Shown here: positions 34,999 to 45,799 of the stretch, piece by piece
Numbering within the stretch: position 1 is the stretch's first letter
Layout: every line of letters begins with the position of its first letter
Source: Coprinus comatus
Lineage: Eukaryota; Basidiomycota; Agaricomycetes; Agaricales; Agaricaceae
NCBI GenBank assembly: GCA_034638255.1
Contig: JAWPGT010000029.1
Coordinates: 186,001 to 250,000 of the forward strand
Length of the DNA: 64,000 nucleotides
Direction: 5' to 3'
Made by a program: the position numbers and the translations under genes
The notes under the pieces: model-generated
The model's input: the letters and a program-made list of their open reading frames with translations, nothing else
The model's database searches: none
Told to the model about the DNA's origin: nothing

Positions 34999-35910
34999 CT
35001 ATTCTTCAGTGTCCATATGCTTGTCACCATTACCGTCAACACTTTTATCATTAGCATCTTCCACACCAGACATTTGTCCACTTTCGACAGTTTTTCTTTT
35101 CCCCTTTCTTCTCGAACTCGACGGCTCCGCTTTTCCTTTTCCCTTCTTACCAGGTCCTCTTCTACGTATCAAGGGTGCTGCGATACCAGTTAAACGTTCA
35201 ATCAACATGGCCGGATCTCCTGCTTCCGTCGAATCGATAGCTTCTTGTATTTTACTAGAGAATTGTTGAGTGTTTTGGGAAGAATCTGCTAACTCCGGAT
35301 CTAAGGGTAATTCTGGTTCCGAATCAACGTATTCCAATGCATTTTCATCTTCTTCATCTTCTTTTTCATTAATAACACGCTGAGAGTTTTCTTTAGGTCG
35401 CAGTCGGACTTCTTTGAAGGCTATACGTTGTTCAGAAGTGGCAACATAAGTAACACCTTTCTGTCCTGGTTCATTTCGTTCTACAAATTATCAATCTCAA
35501 TACGACCACATTGTGACTTTGGATGATTTAAAGGTCTTGACAGACCTTTATCATCTGTGAATAACAATTCCGTCCCAAGTAAACTTTCATGATTCCCTTT
35601 CAATATCATTCCAGAAAGTTGCAAAAATGGAGTAGGCGTGTCAAGACCCTACGAGTTCGATTCGCACAAGTTGAAAATGAAAATTTATAAGAGCATGAAC
35701 AAATTAATTAAACTTCTAAATAGGAGAATCGTGAAGAAATGTAGTGCGTACAATTAATCGATAAGTAGAAGAACTCGGTACAAGTGAAGGTTCGACATTT
35801 CCCAAGTCGAGTGTAATATATTCTATCTCTTCCTCATCTTCGTATTCATCATCTGGTCCAAACTCTTCAACTTGTTTGAATCCTGGACATATTGATTCAC
35901 GTGTATCCAT
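34999..35910 (-). CDS. TFIIIC subunit with triple-barrel domain (Sfc7/tau55/GTF3C6 type)
   Basis: Three exons (35752-35910, 35546-35648, 34999-35480) give 247 residues. An acidic lead-in (EEIEYITLDLG, about residues 28-38) is followed by GLDTPTPFLQLSGMILKG and SLLGTELLFTDD. This is the compact beta-barrel found in TFIIIC sub6 proteins, which binds its TFIIIC partner in the tauA half and helps recruit RNA polymerase III to tRNA genes. The C-terminal half is acidic, then Lys/Arg/Ser-rich with nuclear-localisation-like patches (RRRGPGKKGKGK, SSSRRKGKRK). An upstream in-frame TTG is not used because the ATG at 35910 fits. It diverges from MRM2. Confidence 0.85.
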
Positions 35911-36084
35911 CAAGAGAAGTGCGTATGGGACGTGTCACAGTAGCGGTGTTTTGATACTGGAAGAAGTCAAAACTAAAGCGCTTGTTGTTTAATCTGATCG
36001 GTAATGACAAATAATTTCCCGATAATGCGTGTAAACCAAACAAAATCAAATTTTGTCCTAAAAATACCCACTCCCACAAACCAA
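35911..36084. promoter_or_regulatory. Divergent promoter of the TFIIIC subunit and MRM2 genes
   Basis: 174 bp lie between the two ATG codons. It is AT-rich with no clear box. Sharing suggests coordinated expression, but no regulatory site is proven. Confidence 0.35.
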
Positions 36085-37093
36085 ATGCTTCGTTCAACAA
36101 AAGTCCTTCGCGCAGCTTCTCCCTCTTCAAAGGCTTGGTTAGCCAGACAATCCAGGGACCACTATGTCAAACAACGCTTATCGATGTACCGCTCGCGTGC
36201 CGCGTTCAAATTACTCGAAATTGATGAGAATAATGGAAATTTCCTAGTTAAACCGGATGTGCAGGCCGTGGTGGATTTAGGAGCTGCACCAGGAGGATGG
36301 AGTGAGGTTGTAGCTTCAAAGCTTGGTTGGGGTGGTGGTGACCCACAAAGTGAGGTAACAAAAGTTACTTTTGGGTATGGGAAACGGGGGGATGAGTTGC
36401 GGGAAAAATTTGGGACTTGGAGTACACCTAAATTGAACAAAGTGAAAAGAGAAAAGAAGCAGAAGAAGAAATATGCACAACTTGATGCTGAGTCAACTGA
36501 GGTGGTAGAAGAAGAAAAACCATTTGATCCCCTCAATATCGACAACAACGAATTTGAAGCAAAAATTGATGGACGAGGAACAATAATTGCTGTGGATTTA
36601 CTCCAAATGTATCCTATACATGGTGTTCTTGATTTACAAGCCGACTTTCTGGATCCGAAAACTGAAGAATTGATACATGATTTACTTCGGATTAAAGGAA
36701 ACCGTTCAGGAAAAGCAGACATCATTCTTTCTGATATGGCGGCTAATTCTACCGGCAACCAACTCCACGATACTGAATCATGTTTTAAAATATGCGAAAT
36801 GGTTTTTGATTTTGCTACTCGCCATTTACGTACCGCCGAAGAGATCGGACGAAGTAAAGGCGGCGTTCTATTGTGAGTTTTCGTCTTCACATTTTTATAT
36901 CTCCTTACGCCGTTATCCTTAATTCCTGTACTCCCACAGAATGAAATACTTCACTCACCCCCACCTTGAAATTTTACAAAAGGAGAAACTCGCCCCTCAT
37001 TTCCAACACGTCCAAATCGTAAAACCAGCATCAAGCCGACGAGATTCGAGAGAAGCATATTTCCTCTGTCAGGGGTGGAAAGGTGTATTCTAG
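36085..37093 (+). CDS. MRM2: MRM2-like mitochondrial 2'-O-ribose rRNA methyltransferase (FtsJ/RrmJ family)
   Basis: Two exons (36085-36872, 36940-37093) give 313 residues. The N-terminus (MLRSTKVLRAASPSSKAWLA) is Arg/Ser-rich and looks like a mitochondrial presequence. An in-frame upstream ATG at 36004 would add 27 residues in front of it and is less likely. The K-D-K-E catalytic residues are visible: SRAAFKLLEID (Lys), ILSDMAANSTG (Asp), LLMKYF (Lys) and SREAYFLC (Glu). The SAM-binding motif is VVDLGAAPGGWSEV. A charged insertion of about 75 residues (Lys-rich, with EKKQKKK) sits between motif I and the IIAVDLLQM strand, absent in bacterial RrmJ. The enzyme methylates a conserved uridine in the large-subunit rRNA A-loop. 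Confidence 0.92.
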
Positions 37094-38112
37094 GAGATTC
37101 GACACAAGCTGAATTTAGAAAAGCACCTACTCCACCCTCTGCATAATTCTGTACCTTCATCGACAGACGCTTAACATATTTCTCCGTAGGGAGGTGGAAA
37201 TTATGGTCTCTCCAATTACTTGGCAACTACCACCCATACCTCACCAAATAAATACCCACCTCCATCGCATCTTCTTACATTGGAGAGTGCAACCATTCGG
37301 ACCTTTCCATCTCATCACTCCTGTTCGGGCCTCTTTTCCTTTCATGCTGCCTTGATAAGAAGTATCCCATAAAAGCATCACTATGTACCTGTAAACCCGG
37401 GGACATAAACGCGTCATTCTCGGTTATAATGAAAGGAAGAGGAGTTAACATGTTCTCGTGCTTGACGGTCTATACACTTATGTTTATATTTAGATGTCGC
37501 TAATCTAGAACCTAATAGAATCCCCCGCTCCCCCCTTTCTCCACTATAATACCCACTAGTTATTTCTCTTGAAACCGCTTCTGAGTACCGATGAATGAGA
37601 AGAAAAGGAAGCAACATCGCATTACCGGCGTAGGGTAAGTCCAATAGATTTTTTACAAAGAGAAAGGAAGTTACATCCATAAGGACTTTATTCGTCACCT
37701 TACGTATATGTAAGTACCCAAGCGAAAGAGTTATGATAACCCGGTCATGAAGAATCCCCGACAGTACTTCTTAGTACGTATGCAATTGCGTGTCCGCCAA
37801 TTTCAATGTTGTCATTCCTATTGGTTTTGGTGCGAAGTGTACTACTGATAGAACTTCATGCGCTATTCAATACGATAAGGTATGTGTGTAATAATGGATA
37901 AACTTCTGCTGGTAAATTTATTTCTTGAAATTTAAATTTGTTTATAGCTCGGAAAGTTGAACATTTTCAGATCTAGCTTTAAAGTGAACTTTGATAGTAG
38001 AATCTGGGGATACAAACGAACAACACCATTATGCTTCTACAATTGAATCTAAGGAAACAAGATCAAACTGAATGTCTACCGACCTCTTGCTTATCGCTAC
38101 TATGTCCCCAGC
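37094..38112. other. Intergenic region between convergent genes
   Basis: Short frames only (for example 37414-37698, minus), without motifs. No supported gene. Confidence 0.45.
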
Positions 38113-38913
38113 CTATCCGTTCAACTTCTCTGTGAGCTCCTTAACATCCTTCTCCGAAAAACCACAATCGATGAGTTGTCGATGCGACTCGATGAGTTGT
38201 ATTTTGTGCTCAGTGATTTCTTTCGGAGGAAAGAGACCAAAGAACTGAGTCTCATATGTGGTAACTATGACTTTTTTGAACCATTCTACCGCTGGGACCT
38301 TCCAAGGGGAGGTCAAGCATGTTGAACGGAGAAGACGAATTACTTTTTCCCTTGACTCTTCGTATGCAGCATCGAACGCATAAGTCCCCAAACGCATCCT
38401 CGACTCTTCCCCCCTCCTTGCTGTAATACACGCAAAACCACTAGGATGTATACCATAAGCTTGAAACACCGCCCGGTTATCAATCCACCATTGATCCATA
38501 TCACCGTTCTCTTCCTCCAATCCAGTGATCACAATTACAATAGGAACTTTCTTCTGGCAGATAATTTCGTGAAAGAGTTTCCAGTTCTTGAGTGCAGCGT
38601 CTTTAATTCTAGGACCACGCATTACGAAAACCAGAAGGTTTACACCAGTGTTGAGATCTCGAAGAAGGCGGTAGAGTTGGACTATGGCATCTGTTCTGGC
38701 AATATGTCCTTGATCGTTTTCATTTAGACCAGCTGTATCCCATAGTAGCATATTGATACCCTGAATGGATACCGGATACGCGTTACTTTGGAAAATAGAT
38801 TCTCTTGCTCCTCTTGATATATCGGCGACACGTCCGTTTGAAGAGAGCATGTTGATTATGCTACTCTTTCCAGCACCCGTTTCTCCAAATATGACAATAT
38901 TGGCGGGTGCCAT
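38113..38913 (-). CDS. AIG1/TRAFAC-type small GTPase
   Basis: A single uninterrupted frame of 266 residues starts MAPANIVIFGETGAGKSS. G1 is GETGAGKSS (residues 9-17), G3 is LLWDTAGLNE and the G4 position is VIVITGLEEE, lacking the usual NKxD and as in fungal AIG1-like proteins. A WW pair (DQWWIDNRAVF) follows, then an ITARRG strand at the G5 position. The C-terminal 60 residues are helical. There is no membrane segment or signal peptide. Such GTPases are expanded in Agaricomycetes with unknown roles; by analogy with immunity-related AIG1/GIMAP proteins a stress or defence role is possible but unproven. It has no introns, unlike its neighbours. Confidence 0.85.
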   Translation of the reverse strand: MAPANIVIFGETGAGKSSIINMLSSNGRVADISRGARESIFQSNAYPVSIQGINMLLWDTAGLNENDQGHIARTDAIVQLYRLLRDLNTGVNLLVFVMRGPRIKDAALKNWKLFHEIICQKKVPIVIVITGLEEENGDMDQWWIDNRAVFQAYGIHPSGFACITARRGEESRMRLGTYAFDAAYEESREKVIRLLRSTCLTSPWKVPAVEWFKKVIVTTYETQFFGLFPPKEITEHKIQLIESHRQLIDCGFSEKDVKELTEKLNG

Positions 38914-39732
38914 AGTAAATCAAGTGGGTAAGTAGTTATGGAGGTAAATGGGATGGTGTTTTCGTTACAAGGGAGACTACGATTCTTATGCAACGGAGTC
39001 AAGAGGTGATGATAACTTTGGCTAATCCGAATTCGTCGTTACGAAAGAAAAAGTATATTACAAGTTTCTTCTGGCACAGTAGTAAGTAGTAACTGGAAGT
39101 CTTACCTCGTGGTGGACATGTGCGAGTCAATCCACCAATCAGTATCCCGATATATATTCCAAAGTAGTGACAGGTGTACACTATAGACATGATGAATAGG
39201 ATATCAATCATTTCAACCTAAATTATGAAAAGCGCAGTACGTTTCTGAAGATTCTGTTACTCTATATCCAATGGTATGACTTGGTGAGGTTTTGTTGCTT
39301 CTGTGGAACCAACACTTAAGTAACATTTATTTATAGCATCATATAGCCCTTGGTTCCCCGCAGTCGATTTATCCATCGATAACTACTATAACTCGAGAAC
39401 TATATTTTCGTACTGCTTCTATTAGGGTGACAGTGCCACTGACTGCGGTGGAAGTGAGAAGACAGTTTCGTAGCTGTTATTAATAGTACGTGAGTACATA
39501 GTATAACGTTTTAGGGTGGTTCAAAATATTAACATAGAACACCTTGATAATGAACGTTAAACGTGAGGCCCTGAGTGAGGTCCTTTCATTTATGTTTCGT
39601 ATATATTAGTATTACCACTTCCACCTTATTCTGAGTCTTTAACTTTCCAAACTATCCCAGACCCTACTGGACTTGAGCCTTATACCCTCAACAAATTACT
39701 GGCCTGGGTATCTATCTATCTGACTCGGGATT
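38914..39732. other. Intergenic region upstream of the interrupted host gene
   Basis: No supported gene. The last ~130 bp, with TATATATTAG at about 39601 and pyrimidine-rich sequence, should be the promoter of the gene starting at 39733. Confidence 0.4.
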
Positions 39733-39764
39733 ATGGCTGAACTTGCCTCGCCAAGGAAAAAACC
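39733..39764 (+). pseudogene. 5' coding end of a host gene split by copia-1
   Basis: ATG at 39733 opens MAELASPRKKP and runs directly into the copia-1 LTR. After the element and its AAACC target duplication the frame resumes in phase at 56430 (SKATANSTG). Family not recognised. Confidence 0.6.
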
Positions 39765-40003
39765 TGTTGAACTATTATTAGTTCTACAATGACATTCTCG
39801 TATGGCATCACGCTTGATGAATATATTCTCATGATCTATATCATGTGACCCAGTATATTCTCGCATGGACCACTGTAAATATGTATATAAACTTGTACTC
39901 TTGCATTATATACTTCAGTTCCTATTGTACTAACAACCATCACCCTCAGTAAGTCCAGAGTCGTACCTACCCATGTTTAACACACTATGCTCTTGTTTTA
40001 ACA
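39765..40003 (+). repeat. Left LTR of copia-1
   Basis: 239 bp, TG..CA ends. The same family and length as the LTR at 16271-16509. Confidence 0.93.
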
Positions 40004-40015
40004 GGTTATGGGCCC
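40004..40015 (+). promoter_or_regulatory. Primer-binding site of copia-1
   Basis: GGTTATGGGCCC lies directly after the LTR. It is complementary (one G:U pair) to the anticodon arm of initiator tRNA-Met (GGGCUCAUAACC), the internal priming mode known for Drosophila copia. The same motif follows the copia-0 LTR at 16270. Confidence 0.7.
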
Positions 40016-40288
40016 TGGTTAGCCTGTACAACTCTCGATGTGCACTTGACAAGTATTACTCATCATGCAGCTCAGAGCTCAAGGGTGAAGCTGGATTCAC
40101 CTGTGAGGGAAGTCCGAGTTCCACTTGCTCGAGACGTCAACCCACTCAGTGTTCTCTATGCAACCCCTTACTGTACTCAGTTAGATGGGCAGCACATAGC
40201 TCTGTAGAACATAGCGCATGTAGTGCACATCAGGACTTTGCACAATTCCTTCAGACTCCTTGGACCTCCTTGGACCTCCTTGAAGGTG

Positions 40289-40760
40289 TGTTATGATCCT
40301 AGATCTCTTGGGCACTAAGCCGCTCGAGACAGGCGTTCAATCTCTACAAGTTAAACTACTGTCTGGTGTTCAGGCAGAGGTTGTAGAACAAGTAGATTAG
40401 AAGTTAACCAACTTGAAGCTTGAGACTTCAAGGGCTAATACAAATGACTATTTATACTATCTATGAGTAATCCGGGAATAAGTGAAACAAGAGATGAAAC
40501 ATGTAAGTACGCCCTTCTCCTACTGAGACTTGTATCAAGTATAAAACATGTAACAGTTGTGAAACTTGTAAGAGGTAAAGGGATAAAACGAAAGTAAAAG
40601 TAGACAAGAGAAAATAAGTGTGCTAAAGATAACTATATACTAATTATAGCTTTGGCTGAGTAATTAGTGTGTATCAAAGATAGTTCAGTTAGAAATAGAT
40701 TCGATGGGTATTTCTGGAACTTGATCAAAATAGTCTGGTGATGAACTGACGATCATAACA
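40289..40760 (-). repeat. 3' LTR of gypsy-1
   Basis: 472 bp. It differs from 47842-48313 at three positions, each CG here and CA in the other copy. Confidence 0.95.
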
Positions 40761-40796
40761 TTATCCTCCTCTTTATGCGAAATGTCCTCATTTTCC

Positions 40797-42074
40797 TTAT
40801 TCTCGGAGTGGGGATCCGGTAATGTTGGCATCTGCGACGGGGTCGTAGTCTTCTCCATAATCTCGGTAGTCGACTCCTGGAGGCGTAGGTGCTTGTGGTG
40901 GGCGTGGCAATGTACGGGTGCGGCGGATAGGATGTCTTGGATGACTCAGTCCAGGTAGAGTCGCAGTTGGCCCGATGGATCGACTGCGGCGTATCTCCGG
41001 TTGTTCAACAAATCTAACACCCGTTGTTGGTATTGTGGAAGGTGTCGGTGTTGGTAACAAGGGTAAACAAAGATCTGTTGAAGGAGGTAGGCTGTTCCCG
41101 GGGGTGGAGGATTGGCCGACTTGGTTCCTGTTGGGGTTGATGGGGCTGAGATATGATTGTTCTCTATGGAGACGTGGGAGGCCGTGGCGTTTGAGGAAGG
41201 GGTTTCATTGGTAGTGTCGTTCAAGAAGGTGGGTGGGCACTGCTTTGGTTGGGGCTCCACGATAGGGATTACAGGGGCAGTGTTTGACGAGGTGTCCAGG
41301 GGCATTTGTTCCACAGTAGAGACATGAGTACTTTTCGCATTGAGGTAGGTGATGGTCAGATCAACCACATGCAATGCACCTTTGAAGTGTGGGTCTTGGT
41401 TGAGACAGCGATTGTTGTTGGAGATGTTGTGTGGAAATATTTCGCTGGTCAGGGCTGTTAATAGGAAATCCATTTCTCAGAAGCTGAGGGCCCAGGACCA
41501 GTCCTGGAATTGGGTGAAGCTGATTGTGGTGTATGTTACTCGGTTGAGCAGGTCGACTGGGGTTTCTGTGGTTATTAGTTCCATAGAGCCTAACGCTTTC
41601 ATATTGTGGTCTAAAGTCAGGGCAGAAGAGCGAAGGAAGTGTATTTCTTCTCTTGTCCAAGGAATGGAGGATGCGTTGATAGACTTGCTTGTAAGGTTCA
41701 GGGAGACCAATCGTTTGTAGAGTACGATGTAATTGGGTGATTTCTTGCTAATAGAGCTCCTCTTTTGTTCGGTGAGAATGGAAATCATCTATTGCTTGCT
41801 GAATTTCGTGAAGTAAGAAGCCGAGTTCATAAGGCTTTTGATGAATGGATTCGAGGAAATAGAAGTATGGTTTGAGTAAAATCGTATATTCAGGGGTGGA
41901 AGCTGTGGGAGAGAGTGGCTGAGCCCTGAGCTCGATGAAATCGGGAGTCTGTGGGTTGGAAGCAGGTATGGAATTGTTGTCATTGGGAGAAACAGAGGAT
42001 GGTAATTGAAGAGTGGATGGAGAAGAGGTGGTGGTTTGGATTGGGGTAAGAGTAGGAGTAGTGGGTTGAGACAT
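40797..42074 (-). pseudogene. Gypsy-1 ORF3: post-pol protein with tandem CCHC zinc knuckles
   Basis: One reading frame runs from ATG 42074 to 40797, broken by TAG (41748), TGA (41361) and another TGA near 41210. Each is explained by one C-to-T change. The N-terminus is Pro/Ser/Thr-rich. The middle holds a helical segment (PYFYFLESIHQKPYELGFLL) and a CIACG.SDHHLPQC knuckle (CX2CX4HX4C, with the stop at the second residue after the second Cys). A CLYCGTNAPGHLVKHC knuckle follows, then a Pro-rich tail ending GSPLRE. It sits 9 nt after the pol stop and in the same frame. It is unlike the element's own Gag, which is upstream. Gypsy-2 carries the equivalent ORF. Confidence 0.75.
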
Positions 42075-42083
42075 GATGGGTGA

Positions 42084-45000
42084 TCAGTTGCGTATTTTAT
42101 GTTGTCTCTTATATTCTGTTAGTGTTTCACCAGCATTTTCCAAATCAGTTTCATCCTGCCATGAGTCTTCAGTTGGGGAATATCCTTTCCATCTGACTAG
42201 GTATTTTCGTCGTCCAGGGTTTCCTTTGTGTTTCAGAATTGCTTCTACTTCGTATTCTTCTTCTCCATTGACTAGATCCGGAGGAGGTGCTGCATATATT
42301 TTTCCATATACATCATTCTCTTCGAGGGGTTGTAACAGTTGTATGTGAAACTTGTTGTGAATTCTCCATGTTTTGGGTAATTTTAGCTCATAGGTGACGG
42401 GTCCTAGTTTTCTTGTTATGGGGAATGGGCCTTCTCGTCTTTGTGCCATTTTACCAGATTTGTATTGAAGTGGAAGATTGCGGTTGTCTAGCCAGACTTT
42501 TTGTCCAACTTGGAGCGTTTGGAGTGGTTGGTTGGCTCTGCTAGCCATAACTTGACGCATTCATTCATGTGCCATTTGGGCTTGATTTCGTGATTGTTCC
42601 AAATATTCGAAACAATTGTTGAGAGCAGGGATATTTGATGGTTCTTCGGATGTTGGGAATATTTTAGGAGTGAAGCCATATATCAGTTTGAAGGGAGTGT
42701 GATCTCTTCCTGCTTGTGTTCGAGAGTTGTGATTGAATTCGAGGATTGGGAGTGATCTGGCCCAGGAATTTGGGTTTGATGAACAATAGATGGCTAAGAA
42801 TAGTTCGATTTCTTGATTAAAGTGTTCTGTTGATCCATCTGATTGGGGGTGATAAGCAGTTGAGTAGGAAGGGGTAATATTGAGTTTTTGATAGAATTGT
42901 TGCATTGATTTGGCAATGAATTGTGATCCGCAATCAGAAATGACCTTTTCGGGGGTTCCATATCTTGAAAATAGTCGTTTGATCAGAATTTCCGCTATTT
43001 CATCAGCAGTTACGGTTTTTGATGTTGGGACTATGATTATCCCCTTCGTAAGTCCATGGTCCACTATGGACAATATTGAGTCATAGGGTCCATCTGGAGG
43101 AAGATCGGTGATGAGGTCCATGCTGATCTGTGAGAAGGGTCTTGTAGAAGCTGGCCCTTTTATGGGTTGGAGGGGGACTTTGATGGGGTGATGGTTAATT
43201 TTATATTGTTGGCATGTTCCACATCCTTTAACGTAGTTTTTGACGAATGTCTTCATTCCTGGCCAATAACAATATTAAGCCAGTTTGCGAGCAGTTTCGT
43301 TGATACCTGGATGTCCAGCTGTAATATGATCGTGTACTCGGTTGAGTAGGATTCAGCAGATAGTGATATCATCGGGGATAACGACTTTTCCATTAAAGCA
43401 GGGGGTTCCATCGTCATCAGTGTCGTAAGGTGGTTGATTGATGGATGTCTTCTGTTTCAGGGTTTCTTCTTTGATTTGTTTCATAAGTGCTTCATCTATG
43501 ATATTGATGGATATAGTAGCTTCCTTTAATTTCAGGAGTGGCGTTGAATAAGAAGTGGCATTAGGTAGTTTAGCTTTTAAGCGTTTAGTGGGGTTTCCTT
43601 TTTGGGACGGTTTTGATCTGGTTTCTTCGGGATTTTTATTTCGGGATGTTTCTGATCCGATTTTGTCGGGGTTTTCATTAGTAAATAATGAAGTTGGCAT
43701 GGCAACAATGTCGTGATTGTCGTGAAGGGCTGGGGCGTGATCCGGGCAACAGGATAATGAATCAGCAGGTCCGTTTTTCTTCCCAGGGATGTGACGTATT
43801 TCGATATTAAATCGTTGTAGATAGGCTGTCCATTGTGCTTGTCTACGATTTAAATCTTCGGGTTTTCTCCAATGCTTTAGGTTCTCATGATCAGACCAGA
43901 CAATGGTCTTGATGGGGGAACCTTCGATGTAGTATCTCCATTCTTTGAGAGCGCGGATTATGGCAAGGAATTCTTGTTCTGAGCAATGATAATTTCGTTC
44001 AGGTTGTGAGAGGGTTTTGCTGTGATAGGCTACGGGGTGTTTAACTCCGTTGGTGTCTCTTTGAAGGAGGACAGCTCCAGTAGCGAAAGTGTAAGCGTCA
44101 CATTCGATTTCGAAGGGTTTAGTTTGATCAGCGACCATAAGGATGGGTTCTTTAAGAAATCGGCCTTTGAGGTCTTCAAATGCTTTTTGACAGGTTGAGG
44201 TCCATTCAAATGTCTTAGTTTTTGATGTTAGTGCGTTGAGTGGGGCAGCAAGAGTGGAGTATTGATGAATCAATTTCCTGTAGAAATTGCAGAATCCAAT
44301 AAACTTTTGAACATCTCGGATGGATTTGGGGACAGGCCATTGCTCAATTCCTTTGAGTTTGGCTGGGTCCATAGAGACTTGATCTGGAGTGATGACTACT
44401 CCTAGGTATTCGAGTTGTTGCTTTTCAAATTCGCATTTTTCAGTTTTGAGGAATAGATCATTGTCGAGGAGGATCTTTAGAACTTCTTTGGTAAGACATC
44501 GTAGTTCTTCTTTGGTTTTTGCATGAATAAGGATGTCGTCCATATAGACTATAACTCCTCCTTTGTCAATGAGTTTGTGGAACAATGCATCCATCATTGC
44601 TTGAAAGGTGGCAGGGGAGTTACACATGCCAAAGAACATGACGGTTGGTTCAAATAATCCTCTATGGGTTTTGAAGGCTGCTTTCCACTGGTCTCCATTT
44701 CGGATGCAGATATTGTTATATCCAAGGCATACATCAAGTTTCGTGAACCATTTTGAACCTTTAAGTTTGTCGAGGATGGATGAAATGAGGGGAATAGGGT
44801 ATGCATTCTTGATTGTATGTTCATTGAGATACTGATAATCTTGACATGGTCTTAATTTTCCATCTTTCTTTGCAACAAAGAAGAATGGGGAGGCCATTGG
44901 TGATTCGGAAGGGCGAATATAGCCTTTTTCAAGGTTTTCGTCAAGAAATTTATTGAGTTCTTCTTCTTCAATAGGGGAAAGTCAATAGGGTTTCATTGAA

Positions 45001-45767
45001 ATGGGTTTGAATGTGTTCTTCATTTCAATTTTGTGATCCCAGGGTCTTTTAGAGGGGAATCGTTCAGAGGCTTTCTTGTCAAAGATTTTGAGATAGGGAT
45101 GAAATTCAGGTGGAACTACTCGATAGGGATTGTCGTCTTTCTTTTCTCCATGTTGTTGAGCAATAGTGTGGGAGTGGGAGGTTTTGACATTGATTTCCAC
45201 TGAATCTTCTTCGTCTAAGAGTACCCGGTTAATCTGTATTTGATTTTCAGTGATAGTTTGAACAAGGTTTTCATAGCGGGTTTTATTCTTGTCTTCTTCT
45301 CTCCAATAAAGAGTTTTCTCTTTCCAATTAATGTCTGGGTTGTGTTCTTGCAACCATGGGAATCCTAAGATGATTTGTGGTTTTCCAAGGCCTATTACTT
45401 TGGCTTGTACTCGAGTAAGTCATCCATTAATCTTGCTTATTATTGGGCAATAGTAGTTGCAAATTCCATTTTTTGTTCCATCAGCATTGTAGGCTGTAAT
45501 TGGCTTGTCCAATTTCTTGATAGGCCAATCGTATTTTTGTACGAGTGCTGGGTCGATGAAGTTTCCTCCTGCTCCTGAATCTATCAGGGCAAGGATATCC
45601 ATGCTTTTAGTATTTCTCTGAGCTGCACTTGTTGAATGTGTGGGAACATAAATAGATTGAGATCCAATTCCATGTAACTGTACAGCATCTATCGGTAAAG
45701 CCGGTGTAGACGTGGGAATGGAAGTCGAATGTTGACAAACAGGGGTAGCAGCAGTCTGAGAATACAA
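42084..45767 (-). pseudogene. Gypsy-1 pol (protease, RT, RNase H, integrase, chromodomain)
   Basis: Protease DSG site in ALIDSGAGGNFID. RT with FFVAKKDGKLRPCQDY, LDVCLGYNNI and VYMDDILIH. RNase H with ECDAYTFATGAVLLQ. Integrase with an HHCC zinc finger (HITAGHPG..CGTCQQYK) and DDE (SMDLITDLP, ISDCGSQF, HPQSDGSTEHFNQE). A chromodomain (YEVEAILKHK..KYLVRWKGY.P.EDSWQ) closes the protein and may steer insertion to modified histones. Stops at about 45420, 44985, 43353, 43275 and 42561 break the frame; those I could interpret fit CGA to TGA or CAA to TAA. Confidence 0.93.
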
Positions 45768-45799
45768 GTCTTGAGATCTAGATGTGGTGGCTAGTCTCT

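Noticed and set aside
35650..35664. GAGTTCGATTCGC resembling a tRNA B box
   Set aside because: Flanking bases do not pair as a T stem and no A box lies upstream; it is inside an intron of the TFIIIC gene.
36162..36890. 242-codon minus-strand frame
   Set aside because: Antisense shadow of MRM2, whose catalytic motifs are clear on the plus strand.
37414..37698. 94-codon minus-strand frame between MRM2 and the GTPase
   Set aside because: Low-quality composition without motifs; lies in a convergent intergenic region.
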